Assembly: GCA_018141785.1 (NCBI GenBank)
Contig: CP073341.1
Span: 1,529,422-1,593,421, forward strand
Origin: Candidatus Paraprochloron terpiosi LD05
GTDB lineage: Bacteria > Cyanobacteriota > Cyanobacteriia > Cyanobacteriales > Prochloraceae
Direction: 5' to 3'
Length of the DNA stretch: 64,000 bases
The notes under the pieces are model-generated. The model saw only the letters and a list, made by a program, of their open reading frames with translations. It had not been told where the DNA came from and did not search any database. Below, piece after piece: positions 17,775-25,851 of the stretch. The position numbers and the translations under genes are program-made. Position 1 is the first letter of the stretch. Every line of letters begins with the position of its first letter.

Positions 17775-18260
17775 TTAGCTTACGGGTAATTGTGGCTCGT
17801 CTTTATAGAAACGATAAAAGAAATATCCATCTTCAAAGTGATGTTCATCAAGGACATGATGAATTATACCCCTATTGACGAGAATTTGTCCCAACCAGAG
17901 AGCTTTATCTTTAGTCGTATTTTGGGTTTGGACCAACCAATTTACCGCTTCAGAACCAACGAAGCACTGGGGATACATTCTCAGGCGATACCTACGGTCT
18001 TTGATTTTTAAGCCCAATGGACCGCGCATTTGGTCCACTAAGTCATCTATGTCTGGGAGAATGTCATGGAAACTGCCATTCTTCAGCTTCACGTCCCCAC
18101 TGTTCAGTAATGTTGCCAAAGTAGTCCAAGATATCCCTGGATGGTTCTTAAACCAACGTTTAGTAATATTGAGGGATTCAAAAGGAAGCAGTGGAAAAAC
18201 GTTGATTAATTGTGCTAATACTTTGTTTTGTGCATCAGTTTCTTGGTGTAGCTCAGTCAT
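17775..18260 (-). CDS. DEP-domain protein embedded in the ABC transporter operon
   Basis: 161-aa soluble protein. The C-terminal half (about residues 80-155) is a DEP domain: FVGSEAVNWLV, then KALWLGQILVNRGIIHHV and the closing FEDGYFFYRFY. DEP domains bind membranes or receptors and are known in eukaryotic G-protein signalling and in some cyanobacterial proteins. The N-terminal half (FESLNITKRWFKNHPGISW and a helical region) has no recognised domain. Its start overlaps the end of the substrate-binding gene by 4 nt, and it ends 6 nt before the permease, so it is a true operon member and may regulate or tether the importer. Confidence 0.85.
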   Translation of the reverse strand: MTELHQETDAQNKVLAQLINVFPLLPFESLNITKRWFKNHPGISWTTLATLLNSGDVKLKNGSFHDILPDIDDLVDQMRGPLGLKIKDRRYRLRMYPQCFVGSEAVNWLVQTQNTTKDKALWLGQILVNRGIIHHVLDEHHFEDGYFFYRFYKDEPQLPVS

Positions 18261-19552
18261 ATTTTCTCAGCTCCTTGCGGTTTGCTCACTCCTAAGAGCC
18301 TGCGGGTTTCATTTGCTGCTGCTGCCATGGCTTTTTCCGGACTCATTCTGTCCGTGAGGGCAGCGGAGAGATAGCGTTGTAAGATATCAGAAGCTTGAGC
18401 GTATTGAGGAATAGGAGGACGGAGGGCAGAACTTTGCACTACTTTTAACAGTTCCGGGTAATGGTTATATTTAGCCACAATTTCCGGATCATTGAATAAA
18501 GACTTACGACTGGGAACGTAACCATTATCCAGAATAAACCGCCGCTGAACTTCCTCGCTACTCATAAATTGAATTAATTTCCAGGCAGCGTCCGGGTGTT
18601 TGGAGGTGGCTGCAATACCCATTCCCCACCCCCCCTGACAAGCGCCGCTGGGTTGTCCTGGAGCGCTAGGCATGGGTTTAATGGCGAATTTACCTTGAAT
18701 AGGTGAGTTGTCTTGGGAGGCTAGGGAAAAAACATAAGGCCAATTTCGCAGGAAAACTGCTTTCCCATTTTGGAATAAGAGGCGAGTTTCTTCTTCCTGG
18801 TAGGTGGTGACCCCGGGAGGAGAAATGCCTTCTTGGACAGTTTGACGAAGGAAGTTGACGGCTTTAATTGCTTCAGGGCGATCCAGTCCTACTTCTAGAG
18901 TTCCCGGATTCACCCAAAAGGCACCATAACCTTGTAAAATCTCCACAAACATAGCCGCTAGACCTTCATACTGCTTCCCCTGCCAAACATAGCCCCAGGG
19001 TACTTCCTCTGACTGCAAAGCTTGAGCAATTTCCAGCAGTTCCGAGAAGGTTTCTGGGGGTTCGTATCCCTCGGCTGCTAATAAGTCTTTACGGTAGTAT
19101 AGCATACCAGCATCGGAACGCAAGGGCATGCGGTAGAGTTGGCCTTGGTACCTCCCTCCATTCACATCTCCCGGGAGAAATTCTGCCACTTCTCCTGGAG
19201 TCAGGAAATTGTCCAGGGGTAATAACCAACCAGCAGCGGCAAATTTAGGCACCCAGACGATGTCCATGTAGACTAAATCGTAGGGAGAGTTACCCAGGAG
19301 GAAGGAGCCGGTGTAGAGGTCTTCTAGGACGTTGGTAGCGTTTGGTCCTTCGGTGATTTTGACTCTTATATTGGGGTTTTGTTCCTGGAATTCGGTGATG
19401 AAGGGCTGCCACCGGGCGGCGCCGGAAGGCCCCATTAAGACTTGGAGTTGGACTACTGGTTCTTGGCTGAAGGCTATTTGGGTTAGGAGCAGAGTCACTA
19501 GGAAGGTGATGACAAGGAAGAGTTTTTTGGTGTGCGGATAATTAATGGTCAT
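18257..19552 (-). CDS. Extracellular solute-binding protein (MalE/GgtB-like)
   Basis: 431-aa family 1 solute-binding protein for the adjacent permeases. Residues 8-30 (KKLFLVITFLVTLLLTQIAFS) form a Sec signal segment with no lipobox cysteine. The mature part shows LQVLMGPSGAARWQPFITEF, ADSAGMLYYRKDLL-like and GWGMGIAATSKHPDAAWKLI blocks typical of sugar-binding proteins. It is the first gene of the operon. The 4-nt overlap with the DEP gene implies coupled translation. The ligand is inferred only from the family to be a sugar or glycosyl osmolyte. Confidence 0.9.
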   Translation of the reverse strand: MTINYPHTKKLFLVITFLVTLLLTQIAFSQEPVVQLQVLMGPSGAARWQPFITEFQEQNPNIRVKITEGPNATNVLEDLYTGSFLLGNSPYDLVYMDIVWVPKFAAAGWLLPLDNFLTPGEVAEFLPGDVNGGRYQGQLYRMPLRSDAGMLYYRKDLLAAEGYEPPETFSELLEIAQALQSEEVPWGYVWQGKQYEGLAAMFVEILQGYGAFWVNPGTLEVGLDRPEAIKAVNFLRQTVQEGISPPGVTTYQEEETRLLFQNGKAVFLRNWPYVFSLASQDNSPIQGKFAIKPMPSAPGQPSGACQGGWGMGIAATSKHPDAAWKLIQFMSSEEVQRRFILDNGYVPSRKSLFNDPEIVAKYNHYPELLKVVQSSALRPPIPQYAQASDILQRYLSAALTDRMSPEKAMAAAANETRRLLGVSKPQGAEKI

Positions 19553-19601
19553 TTGTTTGAATCGCCGATGGCTGTGCTATATATTGTACACTTAGCTATA
19601 C

Positions 19602-20390
19602 TCAAAATCGAGGCTTATAAGCTTCCATACAAATTGAATAATGTGGATATTGCAGAAGGCTCGTAATTATTGGATCGAAAATAAGTGGGAGTGGTCGCAA
19701 GGGTAATACTACAGCCCAACCTAGCAAGGGAAAAATACGCGACACAAGTCTTTGAATATAAGTAATTTTCTGGCTTAAAATTCCACTGCAAAAGGAAAAA
19801 TATTCTAGAATGAAATCTGATATATTACAAAGCTCTTGCAGCATAGCTTTAGTATATCCTCTTCTAATATGCCATCCTGTTTCAACTTTGGAAAAAGGGC
19901 CATTATCAGAAGCTGTAATGGCATTATAATGATAGTAAGGAGTCGTCAATAGCAACCGAGCACCGGGTTTCAAACATCTATAAATGTCTAACATGAGTTT
20001 TTTTTCATCTAAAATATGCTCTATGTTTTCACAACATATTGCTATATCAACAATTTGATATAGCTCCTTTCTTACATCAAGGTGTCTGACATCTAAGACT
20101 TCAAAAATAGAGGTAATATCATACCCAATTTTCCTACTACACAATTTTGTTCGCTCTTCAGCGACTCGTTGATTACGCTCATCCCAACTTAATCCTAGTG
20201 ATTTGTATCCTCTAAGAGCAGAACCAATAGTAAAAGCACCACTACCACAACCTATGTCTATCAGGGTTTCGCCATTCCTCGTTACTGGAAGTCGCTTCTT
20301 TAGCCATTGCCAACGATCCATAACTAATAAATCACCATGAATTAAAGTTGCAGGAAAACCAAATATCTTGACAAGAAGGGACTTATTCAC
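19602..20390 (-). CDS. Class I SAM-dependent methyltransferase
   Basis: 262-aa methyltransferase. The SAM-binding glycine motif LIDIGCGSGAFTIG lies near residues 43-56, the acidic loop near LSWDE and the motif-II/III region in FEVLDVRHLD and IAICCENIEHI. LKPGARLLLTTPYYHY is the post-III strand. The C-terminus contains a hydrophobic region (PLLGWAVVLPLRPLPLIF), which may anchor it to a membrane. Similar proteins methylate sugars, lipids or quinones; the substrate here is unknown. It is divergent from the J-domain gene. Confidence 0.85.
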   Translation of the reverse strand: MNKSLLVKIFGFPATLIHGDLLVMDRWQWLKKRLPVTRNGETLIDIGCGSGAFTIGSALRGYKSLGLSWDERNQRVAEERTKLCSRKIGYDITSIFEVLDVRHLDVRKELYQIVDIAICCENIEHILDEKKLMLDIYRCLKPGARLLLTTPYYHYNAITASDNGPFSKVETGWHIRRGYTKAMLQELCNISDFILEYFSFCSGILSQKITYIQRLVSRIFPLLGWAVVLPLRPLPLIFDPIITSLLQYPHYSICMEAYKPRF

Positions 20391-20407
20391 TTTTTACTCT
20401 TCAATTT

Positions 20408-20902
20408 ATGCCTATGCCGTTTGCCGTAACAATCAGTTACCAACTATTATTCTACTATATAACACTATTACCAGAAAGTTTTGTGAATCAACATCGAACC
20501 AATCACTATACTAGACTGGGAGTAACTCCTTGGGCTTCAGAGATTGAAATTAGACGCCAATACCGAGAATTGAGTAAGCGCTATCATCCCGACACCACCG
20601 AATTACCTCTTGATGTGGCTAAAGGAAAGTTCCAGGAACTTAATGAAGCTTATGCTACCCTCAGTAACCCAAAACGGCGTTCTCTGTATGACTTAAAAAT
20701 AGGCTATTCTCCCTTTAATGTCATAGAAGCGCCCGCCGATGAAGAAAAATATCCTTCTTCTAATTCAGCTTATTTGGATCCCATCGAGCGCCCCCTCTCA
20801 GGGGGAGAAATTTTCGTCCTCTTTATCCTTGGTGTTACTTTTCTCGGTTGTTTGATTTTAATCGTTGTTCTCGGTTTAAGTCGTAGCGATACGATAAGCT
20901 AG
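20408..20902 (+). CDS. J-domain protein with C-terminal membrane helix
   Basis: 164-aa DnaJ-like protein. The J domain (about residues 34-95) starts HYTRLGVTPWASEIEIRRQY, has the essential HPD tripeptide (KRYHPDTTELP), and ends LSNPKRRSLYDL. There is no G/F or zinc-finger region, so it is a type III J protein. A single hydrophobic helix near the C-terminus (FVLFILGVTFLGCLILIVVL) anchors it to a membrane with the J domain in the cytoplasm. It would recruit DnaK to a membrane site. A start at an in-frame GTG nearer the J domain is possible. Confidence 0.85.
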   Translation: MPMPFAVTISYQLLFYYITLLPESFVNQHRTNHYTRLGVTPWASEIEIRRQYRELSKRYHPDTTELPLDVAKGKFQELNEAYATLSNPKRRSLYDLKIGYSPFNVIEAPADEEKYPSSNSAYLDPIERPLSGGEIFVLFILGVTFLGCLILIVVLGLSRSDTIS

Positions 20903-21140
20903 GAAATTGGCTCACGAAACAGTTACCGCAACCGCCAGATACTGTATGTAAGAAATACCAAGTAATTCCTAAGTGATTTTTGCGTCGCTCTTTAGGACTA
21001 CAAATTGTGAGTAGCTGACGCCCATTTTTGATCGCTGGCATCCTAAAACCCACAATCTCACGACAATCATTCTCCAGAAGAGAGGTTGGCCAAGCAAAGG
21101 AGATGTGCCCAAAATGCAGATTAGGATCTGTCGGAGGTTT
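20903..21140. other. Degraded sequence between the J-domain gene and the IS scar
   Basis: Reverse-strand fragments read FRMPAIKNGRQLLTICSPKE and HLGITWYFLHTVSG without a start and in changing frames, which looks like the tail of a disrupted gene. I cannot assign it. Confidence 0.3.
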
Positions 21141-21339
21141 ACTATTGACATCCTCCCCACCGGGTGGGGATTCCTAAGCATCACTACTTAGGTTTCTGCT
21201 TCTTTCCCTTTCGAGAGTTTCGCAACTGCCCTTTAGAGCAAAGTCTATCAGGTCTTACGTTCGCTCCACAGACTGACACGGCAAGTCCTGCCGCCAAAAT
21301 ATTTTGAGCTGCATTTATGTCACGGTCATGGGTAGTGTT

Positions 21340-21458
21340 GCATTAAGGTTTGCCTTCAGGCCCTATGGGTCTGAAGGCCCCTAAGGGCAAACCAAGTGGA
21401 CACTCCCATTCTCTAACATTCAAAAGCAGGGTGTGGCAACACACCCCTCGACTCTAAT
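21340..21458 (+). ncRNA. Group II intron remnant (3' end only), antisense to tnpB
   Basis: The stretch 21425-21458 reads like domain VI of the introns at 28 kb and 62 kb: GGGTGTGGCAACACACC, then CCTCGACTCTAAT, ending at a point where the tnpB frame is cut. Domain V and everything upstream are lost. It shows that this intron family also inserted in antisense orientation into tnpB before being deleted. Confidence 0.5.
21347..21393. repeat. Two-tier palindrome GGTTTGCC...GGGCAAACC
   Basis: Outer arms GGTTTGCC/GGGCAAACC and inner arms CCTTCAG/CTGAAGG around a CCCTATGGGT centre. It lies within the intron remnant in tnpB and looks like an inserted hairpin element. Confidence 0.55.
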
Positions 21459-21939
21459 GACAAAGACAACGGTTTGCTTTCTGACCCAAAAAATGGACGG
21501 TTCACACTCAGGAGGAATTTGTCTACTCCAGATTATGTTGAGAGGTTGTTTGCATTTAGCCAATTTTAGTTGTCCATCTTTCCATCTAAATGCTGAGCGC
21601 GTGAACTCTGCACAACCTCCATTCCTCTTCTTTTTAAATCGCGGGTATTTAGCCCGCTTTGCCCAGAAGTTAGTAAACGCAGTTTGCAGATGGCGTAGAG
21701 CTTGTTGGAGCGCCACAGCGCTAACTTCATTTAAAAAAGCCAACTCTTCTTGTTTCTTCCAACTAGTCAGCATCTCCGACGTTTGCGCGTATCCAATCCG
21801 TTCCTGCCTGGAATACCAACCTTCTGTTCTCGCTGCCAGTGCTTTGTTGAAAACCAGACGAACGCACCCCCGAAGGAGCGGCGCAAGAGTTGCTCTTGCT
21901 CTGCATCGGGATAGAACCTATACCTGTAGGCGCGGAGGG

Positions 21940-22080
21940 CAGTTGCCTCATAGGCTGGTTCAGCGGCTAGTTTTAATAGTGCCTGCCATGCCCGAATCCC
22001 CGTACTTTTCCGTTTGGTTTGGGGATGTTTACCCTTCGTCCTTGGGCGCGCTATCCATCCCTACCCCGCTTTGCTGAGGG
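21940..22080 (-). pseudogene. Group II intron reverse-transcriptase fragment
   Basis: Reverse strand reads RRVNIPKPNGKVRGFG in one frame, then RAWQALLKLAAEPAYEATA in another. Both match the intron-encoded protein at 28696-30081 (RRVNIPKPNGKTRGLG and RAWQALLKLAAEPAYEATA), with about six residues deleted between them. The fragment joins directly to the 5' end of the tnpB remnant, so the IS element apparently entered an intron copy, or the reverse transcriptase recombined with it. Confidence 0.7.
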
Positions 22081-22085
22081 TAGGG
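22059..22085. repeat. Small palindrome CCCTACCC-(CGCTTTGCTGA)-GGGTAGGG
   Basis: Perfect 8-nt arms around the same 11-nt core (reverse-complemented, one base different) as at 4424-4444. It sits at the edge of the group II intron fragment. Confidence 0.65.
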
Positions 22086-22210
22086 TCTCCCGCGCATTGA
22101 TGAGAACTTTTAATTGATAGATTTGGAGAGAGTTCGGTTCCTGCTTATACACTTTGGCGAGAATGCCGGGGCGATCGCGCAACACCCCCGAGTGATAGTC
22201 TACAATTGGG

Positions 22211-22408
22211 CTAAAAGGATTTTGGCAATCCAGCTTGTTTTAGTACTGCATTGGCTGTATGACGAGACTTGATAGACATATCAACTACAAAACGACGCTG
22301 GGTTATTTGGCTATACCAGATTTCATGGTCCCCCTTCCCCTGACGTTCAAAATGGCAACTAGCTTTTATCAGAATTTCCTTGAGTGCGGGAGTAAAGGAT
22401 TTCGACAT
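22211..22408 (-). CDS. HicA-family toxin
   Basis: 65-aa HicA/YcfA-type mRNA interferase. It has the dsRBD-like core with HFERQGKGDHEIWYS, where the conserved His after GDH is catalytic in the family, and RRFVVDMSIKSRHTANAVLKQAGL. Toxin cleaves mRNA when free of antitoxin. Its start abuts the stop of the antitoxin gene (22409), so the antitoxin precedes the toxin, unlike the classic hicAB order. The pair probably stabilises this recombination-prone region. Confidence 0.85.
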   Translation of the reverse strand: MSKSFTPALKEILIKASCHFERQGKGDHEIWYSQITQRRFVVDMSIKSRHTANAVLKQAGLPKSF

Positions 22409-22654
22409 TTACGCAGCTACCTGAATAAGTTCGTGCCAATGGCTTGTTATCTCAATTGCAACTATACTAGCTTTGTTTTCTGGAATAATATGGTTTAACT
22501 GCAATAGTTCAGGAACTAATATCCTTAGCCTTGCTGTCAAAGCTTCTAGAGTGTCAGCCTCAGTTGCTAAACCTGGAACATCTTCGCTACTAGCAGTCCA
22601 TACCTCAGCATCTGCATCCCAAAATGCAGCAATTTTATAACTCATTTTAGTCAT
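22409..22654 (-). CDS. DUF1902/HicB-like antitoxin
   Basis: About 81 aa with the DUF1902 pattern: YKIAAFWDADAEVWTASSED, VPGLATEADTLEALTARL, then LVPELLQLNHI. This is the partial RNase-H-like fold of HicB antitoxins, here without a recognisable DNA-binding domain. It neutralises the adjacent HicA. The start is the Met at 22654 or 22645; an in-frame codon at 22666 adds four residues. Toxin and antitoxin genes are directly adjacent, so they are co-translated. Confidence 0.75.
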   Translation of the reverse strand: MTKMSYKIAAFWDADAEVWTASSEDVPGLATEADTLEALTARLRILVPELLQLNHIIPENKASIVAIEITSHWHELIQVAA

Positions 22655-22734
22655 GAATAACCTCAAATCTACAATTATTAATTATCTAACAATATCTTTC
22701 ATCTGATATCTTTTTCTTTGAGGTGGTCGCCCTC

Positions 22735-23418
22735 TTAGGAGCGAAGTTTAACGTCTGTCCAAGTCTGTAAACTATGAAGAACAGCCTCCCTAACAACTGG
22801 TTCTTGCTCTTGGGAAAGCATGAGGCGGAAATATTCCAATAACTCGTGGCGACTTAAACCACTATTATTCACTAGGTGCGTGAGCTGACGCACTGCAATT
22901 AAACGCTTCAAAGGTTCCTGAGCAGTTAAATCTTGTAACAGCTCTTCAAACTGATATTCATCTCGATTAGCTCTAATAGTAAAAATGTGCCAAAGTAAAA
23001 GCAGGATGATTATCAAAGTGCCAAAACCTTGAAGAATCGTACTGGTAGCGAGCCAGCGATTCTCCGAATCCGCCCAAATAGAAGCTGCTATATAGGTACT
23101 TAACGCGCCAATACCCCCACTACCTACTGCTATACCTAACTGTCTATTAGAACCAGTCAAAAATCGTCGCCAATGATACCAATATACTTGCCAGTTCCAT
23201 CCCTGCATCAAGTATACCAACACCATTAAGCCTACTCCAGCAACTGTTGCCAATACCAGCTTCCAGTTCCAAAGTATCATTGTTACGATACCTGTCAGAC
23301 TAAGCAGCAAAAAGCGATAGGGGGCAACAGATTGGAAAAATCGACTCTGGAACTTAGTTCCTCTAGCGCCCCGAATTAGGTAATTTAGTTGCTTGCGCCA
23401 AAACGATGCCTGTGACAC
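22735..23418 (-). CDS. Membrane protein with armadillo-type C-terminus
   Basis: 227 aa. Several hydrophobic segments are visible: RFLLLSLTGIVTMILW, VLATVAGVGLMVLVYLM, a weaker GSGGIGALSTYIAASIW, and LQGFGTLIIILLLLWHIF. The C-terminal 70 residues are helical with LKRLIAVRQLTHLVNNSGLS and PVVREAVLHSLQTW, which look like HEAT/armadillo repeats. This matches a cyanobacterial family annotated as armadillo-type fold-containing protein. No enzymatic motif. Function unknown. Confidence 0.75.
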   Translation of the reverse strand: MSQASFWRKQLNYLIRGARGTKFQSRFFQSVAPYRFLLLSLTGIVTMILWNWKLVLATVAGVGLMVLVYLMQGWNWQVYWYHWRRFLTGSNRQLGIAVGSGGIGALSTYIAASIWADSENRWLATSTILQGFGTLIIILLLLWHIFTIRANRDEYQFEELLQDLTAQEPLKRLIAVRQLTHLVNNSGLSRHELLEYFRLMLSQEQEPVVREAVLHSLQTWTDVKLRS

Positions 23419-23459
23419 GAAGGTTTCCTGCGGGCTATGGACATTTACGGATTGTACCT

Positions 23460-25031
23460 TTAAACTGTCACCAACTCTTTCTTACCATTATTAGACATCT
23501 TCGCAGTCAGAGCTTCTTCCAGATTCGCACAACCCAGCCTTTCCTCCAGAATATTCATCACAGTTCTGCCAAAATCATTGGGATTTTGCCGCCAAGCCTG
23601 AAGACAAACTGCACCGAAGAAAGAACCCAGAGGTTCCGGGTTCCACAGTAGTTTCTTAGCAGTCCAAGGCATCAAACTCATAGGATTATATCCCTTTTTG
23701 AGGATATTCTGCCCGAAAGCGTACTCTTCTAAATGGGTATGGGGTTGCAAACCGATGAAGAAAATTGCTGGTTCCACTTTATCTGCGCCAAAAATCCTTT
23801 CTAATTCCCGATGATAGGCTATAGTTTGGCGAATGGTTTCGTACCGTTCATCGATAACATTAAAAGAGTAGTTAACAGAAACCAAATCCTGGAAACCAGC
23901 CGCTTTCAAATCCCGACAGTTTTGCAATACAGTCCGCAAATTATAACCCATGCGCATTTTTCGCACCAATTCTTGGGAACCGCTGGTGATACCAATTTCA
24001 AAATAATTCATTCCCGTCTGCACCATGAGATGGCACAATTGAGGGGTCAGGTTATCGGCGCGAATATATGCCGCCCAGTGAATATCTTTCATCCCCGAGT
24101 TGATAATTTCCTCCAATAGTTGGATAGTATCGGGAATGAATTTACGAGCAGGGATAAATTGAGCATCGGTAAACCAGAAATTACGGATACCCCTCTCATA
24201 CAGTTGACGCATTTCTGCTACTACTTCTGCCGCTGGATTAATCCTGACCTGTTTCCCTTCTACTACCGTATAGATACAGTAGCAGCAATTGTGAGGGCAA
24301 CCCCGCTTAGTTTGGACACCGATGTAAAAGTCGTCATCAGTGAGGTAATAGTCAAATTCCGGCCAGATACTGGCAATATAATCGTAATTACAAGCGCTTT
24401 TTTCTATGGGAGTGGGCCACTCATGAATCATGCCCTCTCGTGGTTCTGTCTCTCCCACTATATAGCAGCGTTCCTGGAGTAAATCCTCTCCAGTGAGCAG
24501 TTTGGTTAATAGGGTTTCTCCTTCCCCCACCGAAACCACAGTTCCCTTAGGCAACTGAGTCTGGAGTTGTTCGTAAAACACGCTCACAGCACCCCCACCC
24601 ACAACTAGCCTTGCATTTGGGTGGTATTTTTTCGCTCTTTTTAGTCCCCGTCGAATCAATCTCAAATTGCGCCACAGTTCCCCATAGTAAGCTGTGGTAA
24701 CCTTTAAACCCCCCAGAGCGCCCCGCATTCTAATCAGGGGATTGGCGCCATAGTAAAATTCAAAAGCATGTTGCAGAGGGTTCCCTCCTCTACCCCCTAC
24801 TGGAGCATAAATCTGAATATCCCGCCAGGAAAATACCAACAGTGTGGGTTGAAAGCAATCTATAGCATCAACTAATGCTTTGCTATAGTCTAAAGGTGGT
24901 ACGGTTCCCAAGTCAAAGATTTTTTGCTCTATTTCCGGGAAGAGTTTATGAACGTGATCCGATAAATAAACAACACCGATAGGGAAGATCGGGTTGCACG
25001 GGAGACGAACATAGAGTATGCGCTGTTTCAT
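23460..25031 (-). CDS. B12-binding/radical SAM enzyme
   Basis: 523-aa protein. The N-terminal about 180 residues resemble a cobalamin-binding-type Rossmann domain (ILYVRLPCNPIFPIGVVYLS, ARLVVGGGAVS, VVSVGEGE). The radical SAM core carries the CxxxCxxC cluster as C245, C249 and C252 (RGCPHNCCYC). ITSGSQELVRKMRMGY is the usual core block. It may belong to the cyanobacterial family named photosystem II high-light acclimation radical SAM protein, but I am not certain. It would make 5'-deoxyadenosyl radicals for a methylation or rearrangement. No partner gene is adjacent. Confidence 0.8.
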   Translation of the reverse strand: MKQRILYVRLPCNPIFPIGVVYLSDHVHKLFPEIEQKIFDLGTVPPLDYSKALVDAIDCFQPTLLVFSWRDIQIYAPVGGRGGNPLQHAFEFYYGANPLIRMRGALGGLKVTTAYYGELWRNLRLIRRGLKRAKKYHPNARLVVGGGAVSVFYEQLQTQLPKGTVVSVGEGETLLTKLLTGEDLLQERCYIVGETEPREGMIHEWPTPIEKSACNYDYIASIWPEFDYYLTDDDFYIGVQTKRGCPHNCCYCIYTVVEGKQVRINPAAEVVAEMRQLYERGIRNFWFTDAQFIPARKFIPDTIQLLEEIINSGMKDIHWAAYIRADNLTPQLCHLMVQTGMNYFEIGITSGSQELVRKMRMGYNLRTVLQNCRDLKAAGFQDLVSVNYSFNVIDERYETIRQTIAYHRELERIFGADKVEPAIFFIGLQPHTHLEEYAFGQNILKKGYNPMSLMPWTAKKLLWNPEPLGSFFGAVCLQAWRQNPNDFGRTVMNILEERLGCANLEEALTAKMSNNGKKELVTV

Positions 25032-25323
25032 CTGAAAATTTAATAATGGTTAATATAGCGAAAGCCACTGTATTTTGCGATCGCCCTAATCTTGCTATAT
25101 CTTTACTTTAACAATATTTTCCATCAAAATCAATAGTCTCCACGGATTATTTACACTCGTGATATAAGGTTAGCTTATAACTCTAATAATTAATTTGAAT
25201 AGCTTGGGAATCTGGTCCAGAGCAATTTGTATTTATATTTACATACCAATCCAGATTATCTGTGCTAGATTAAGAAGAGATATAATCAATAATAAATCCC
25301 ATTTTAAAAGAGCAACAATTATC

Positions 25324-25686
25324 ATGACTCAAATTCTCGACCCCATCCCATTATCAGCTAACAGTGATAGCTTCTTGTGCTGTTACGTCAACGCTACCAG
25401 CCAAATGCAAATTATCCGCATTACTAACATACCTCACTGGTACTTCGAGCGAGTTGTCTTTCCAGGACAACGATTAGTATTTAAGGCTTTCCCAGAGGCT
25501 TTGTTAGAAATCCACTGCTGCATGATGGCAACTGCTATTCTCTCTGATACTATACCCTGTGAGGATATCCGCGTCTATAAAACTATCTTTGGCGAAATTA
25601 ATATTACCCCGGAGATAGAGACAGGGAACACCGAGAAAAAACCTGAAAAACCCACTCAAAAACAGCAATTAGTTTGTGTGAATTGA
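25324..25686 (+). CDS. DUF1830-family protein
   Basis: 120 aa, cyanobacteria-specific DUF1830. The core reads LCCYVNATSQMQIIRITNI and WYFERVVFPGQRLVFKAF, then LLEIHCCMMAT. The tail is charged and rich in E, K and P (EKKPEKPTQKQQ). The ATG at 25324 is preferred over upstream in-frame alternatives from 25195, which have no family similarity. Some members respond to nitrogen or redox status; the function is not established. It sits alone between convergent and divergent neighbours. Confidence 0.85.
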   Translation: MTQILDPIPLSANSDSFLCCYVNATSQMQIIRITNIPHWYFERVVFPGQRLVFKAFPEALLEIHCCMMATAILSDTIPCEDIRVYKTIFGEINITPEIETGNTEKKPEKPTQKQQLVCVN

Positions 25687-25778
25687 CAGTCTAAATCAAT
25701 AGTATTGTTCGTTATTGCCCACCCTAATAACTTGATAACGTAGTCTGCAATTCATTCGCGGGCGATAAGATGGTTTAC

Positions 25779-25799
25779 GGTGGGCGATGCCCACCCTAC
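25779..25799. repeat. GGTGGGCGATGCCCACC palindromic repeat
   Basis: Second copy of the palindrome seen at 5672-5692, again followed by CTAC. Confidence 0.65.
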
Positions 25800-25819
25800 C
25801 TTAAAGGGTGTGAAAGAAT

Positions 25820-25851
25820 TGGTAACTGGTTACTGCTCACTGGTAACTGTT
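25820..25851. repeat. CAGTTACCAGT-type repeat at the 3' end of mlaD
   Basis: Read on the reverse strand it covers the last codons and stop of the MlaD gene (VTSEQ), just as the copy at 8840 makes the accD tail (VTSYK). Confidence 0.65.

Larger units (their letters stand above)
21145..21952 (-). pseudogene. Decayed IS200/IS605-type tnpB (OrfB)
   Basis: Reverse strand. The N-terminal part begins AYRYRFYPDAEQEQLLRRSFG near 21920, shifts frame at a G5 run near 21865, then reads CVRLVFNKALAARTEGWY and ALQQALRHLQTAFTNFW down to about 21459. The middle, including RuvC-I, is missing. The C-terminal end is present near 21184-21335: HDRDINAAQNILAAGLAVS, with the RuvC-III Asp, to a stop at 21184. The right-end hairpin CCCCACC/GGTGGGG at 21155-21169, next to TTGACATCC, is typical of these elements. 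A mostly deleted group II intron sits inside it (21340-21458). Not functional. Confidence 0.75.

Noticed and set aside
21433-22077. Long + strand ORF of 214 codons
   Set aside because: It is antisense to the tnpB and intron remnants, has atypical composition and crosses two palindromes; it is a chance frame.
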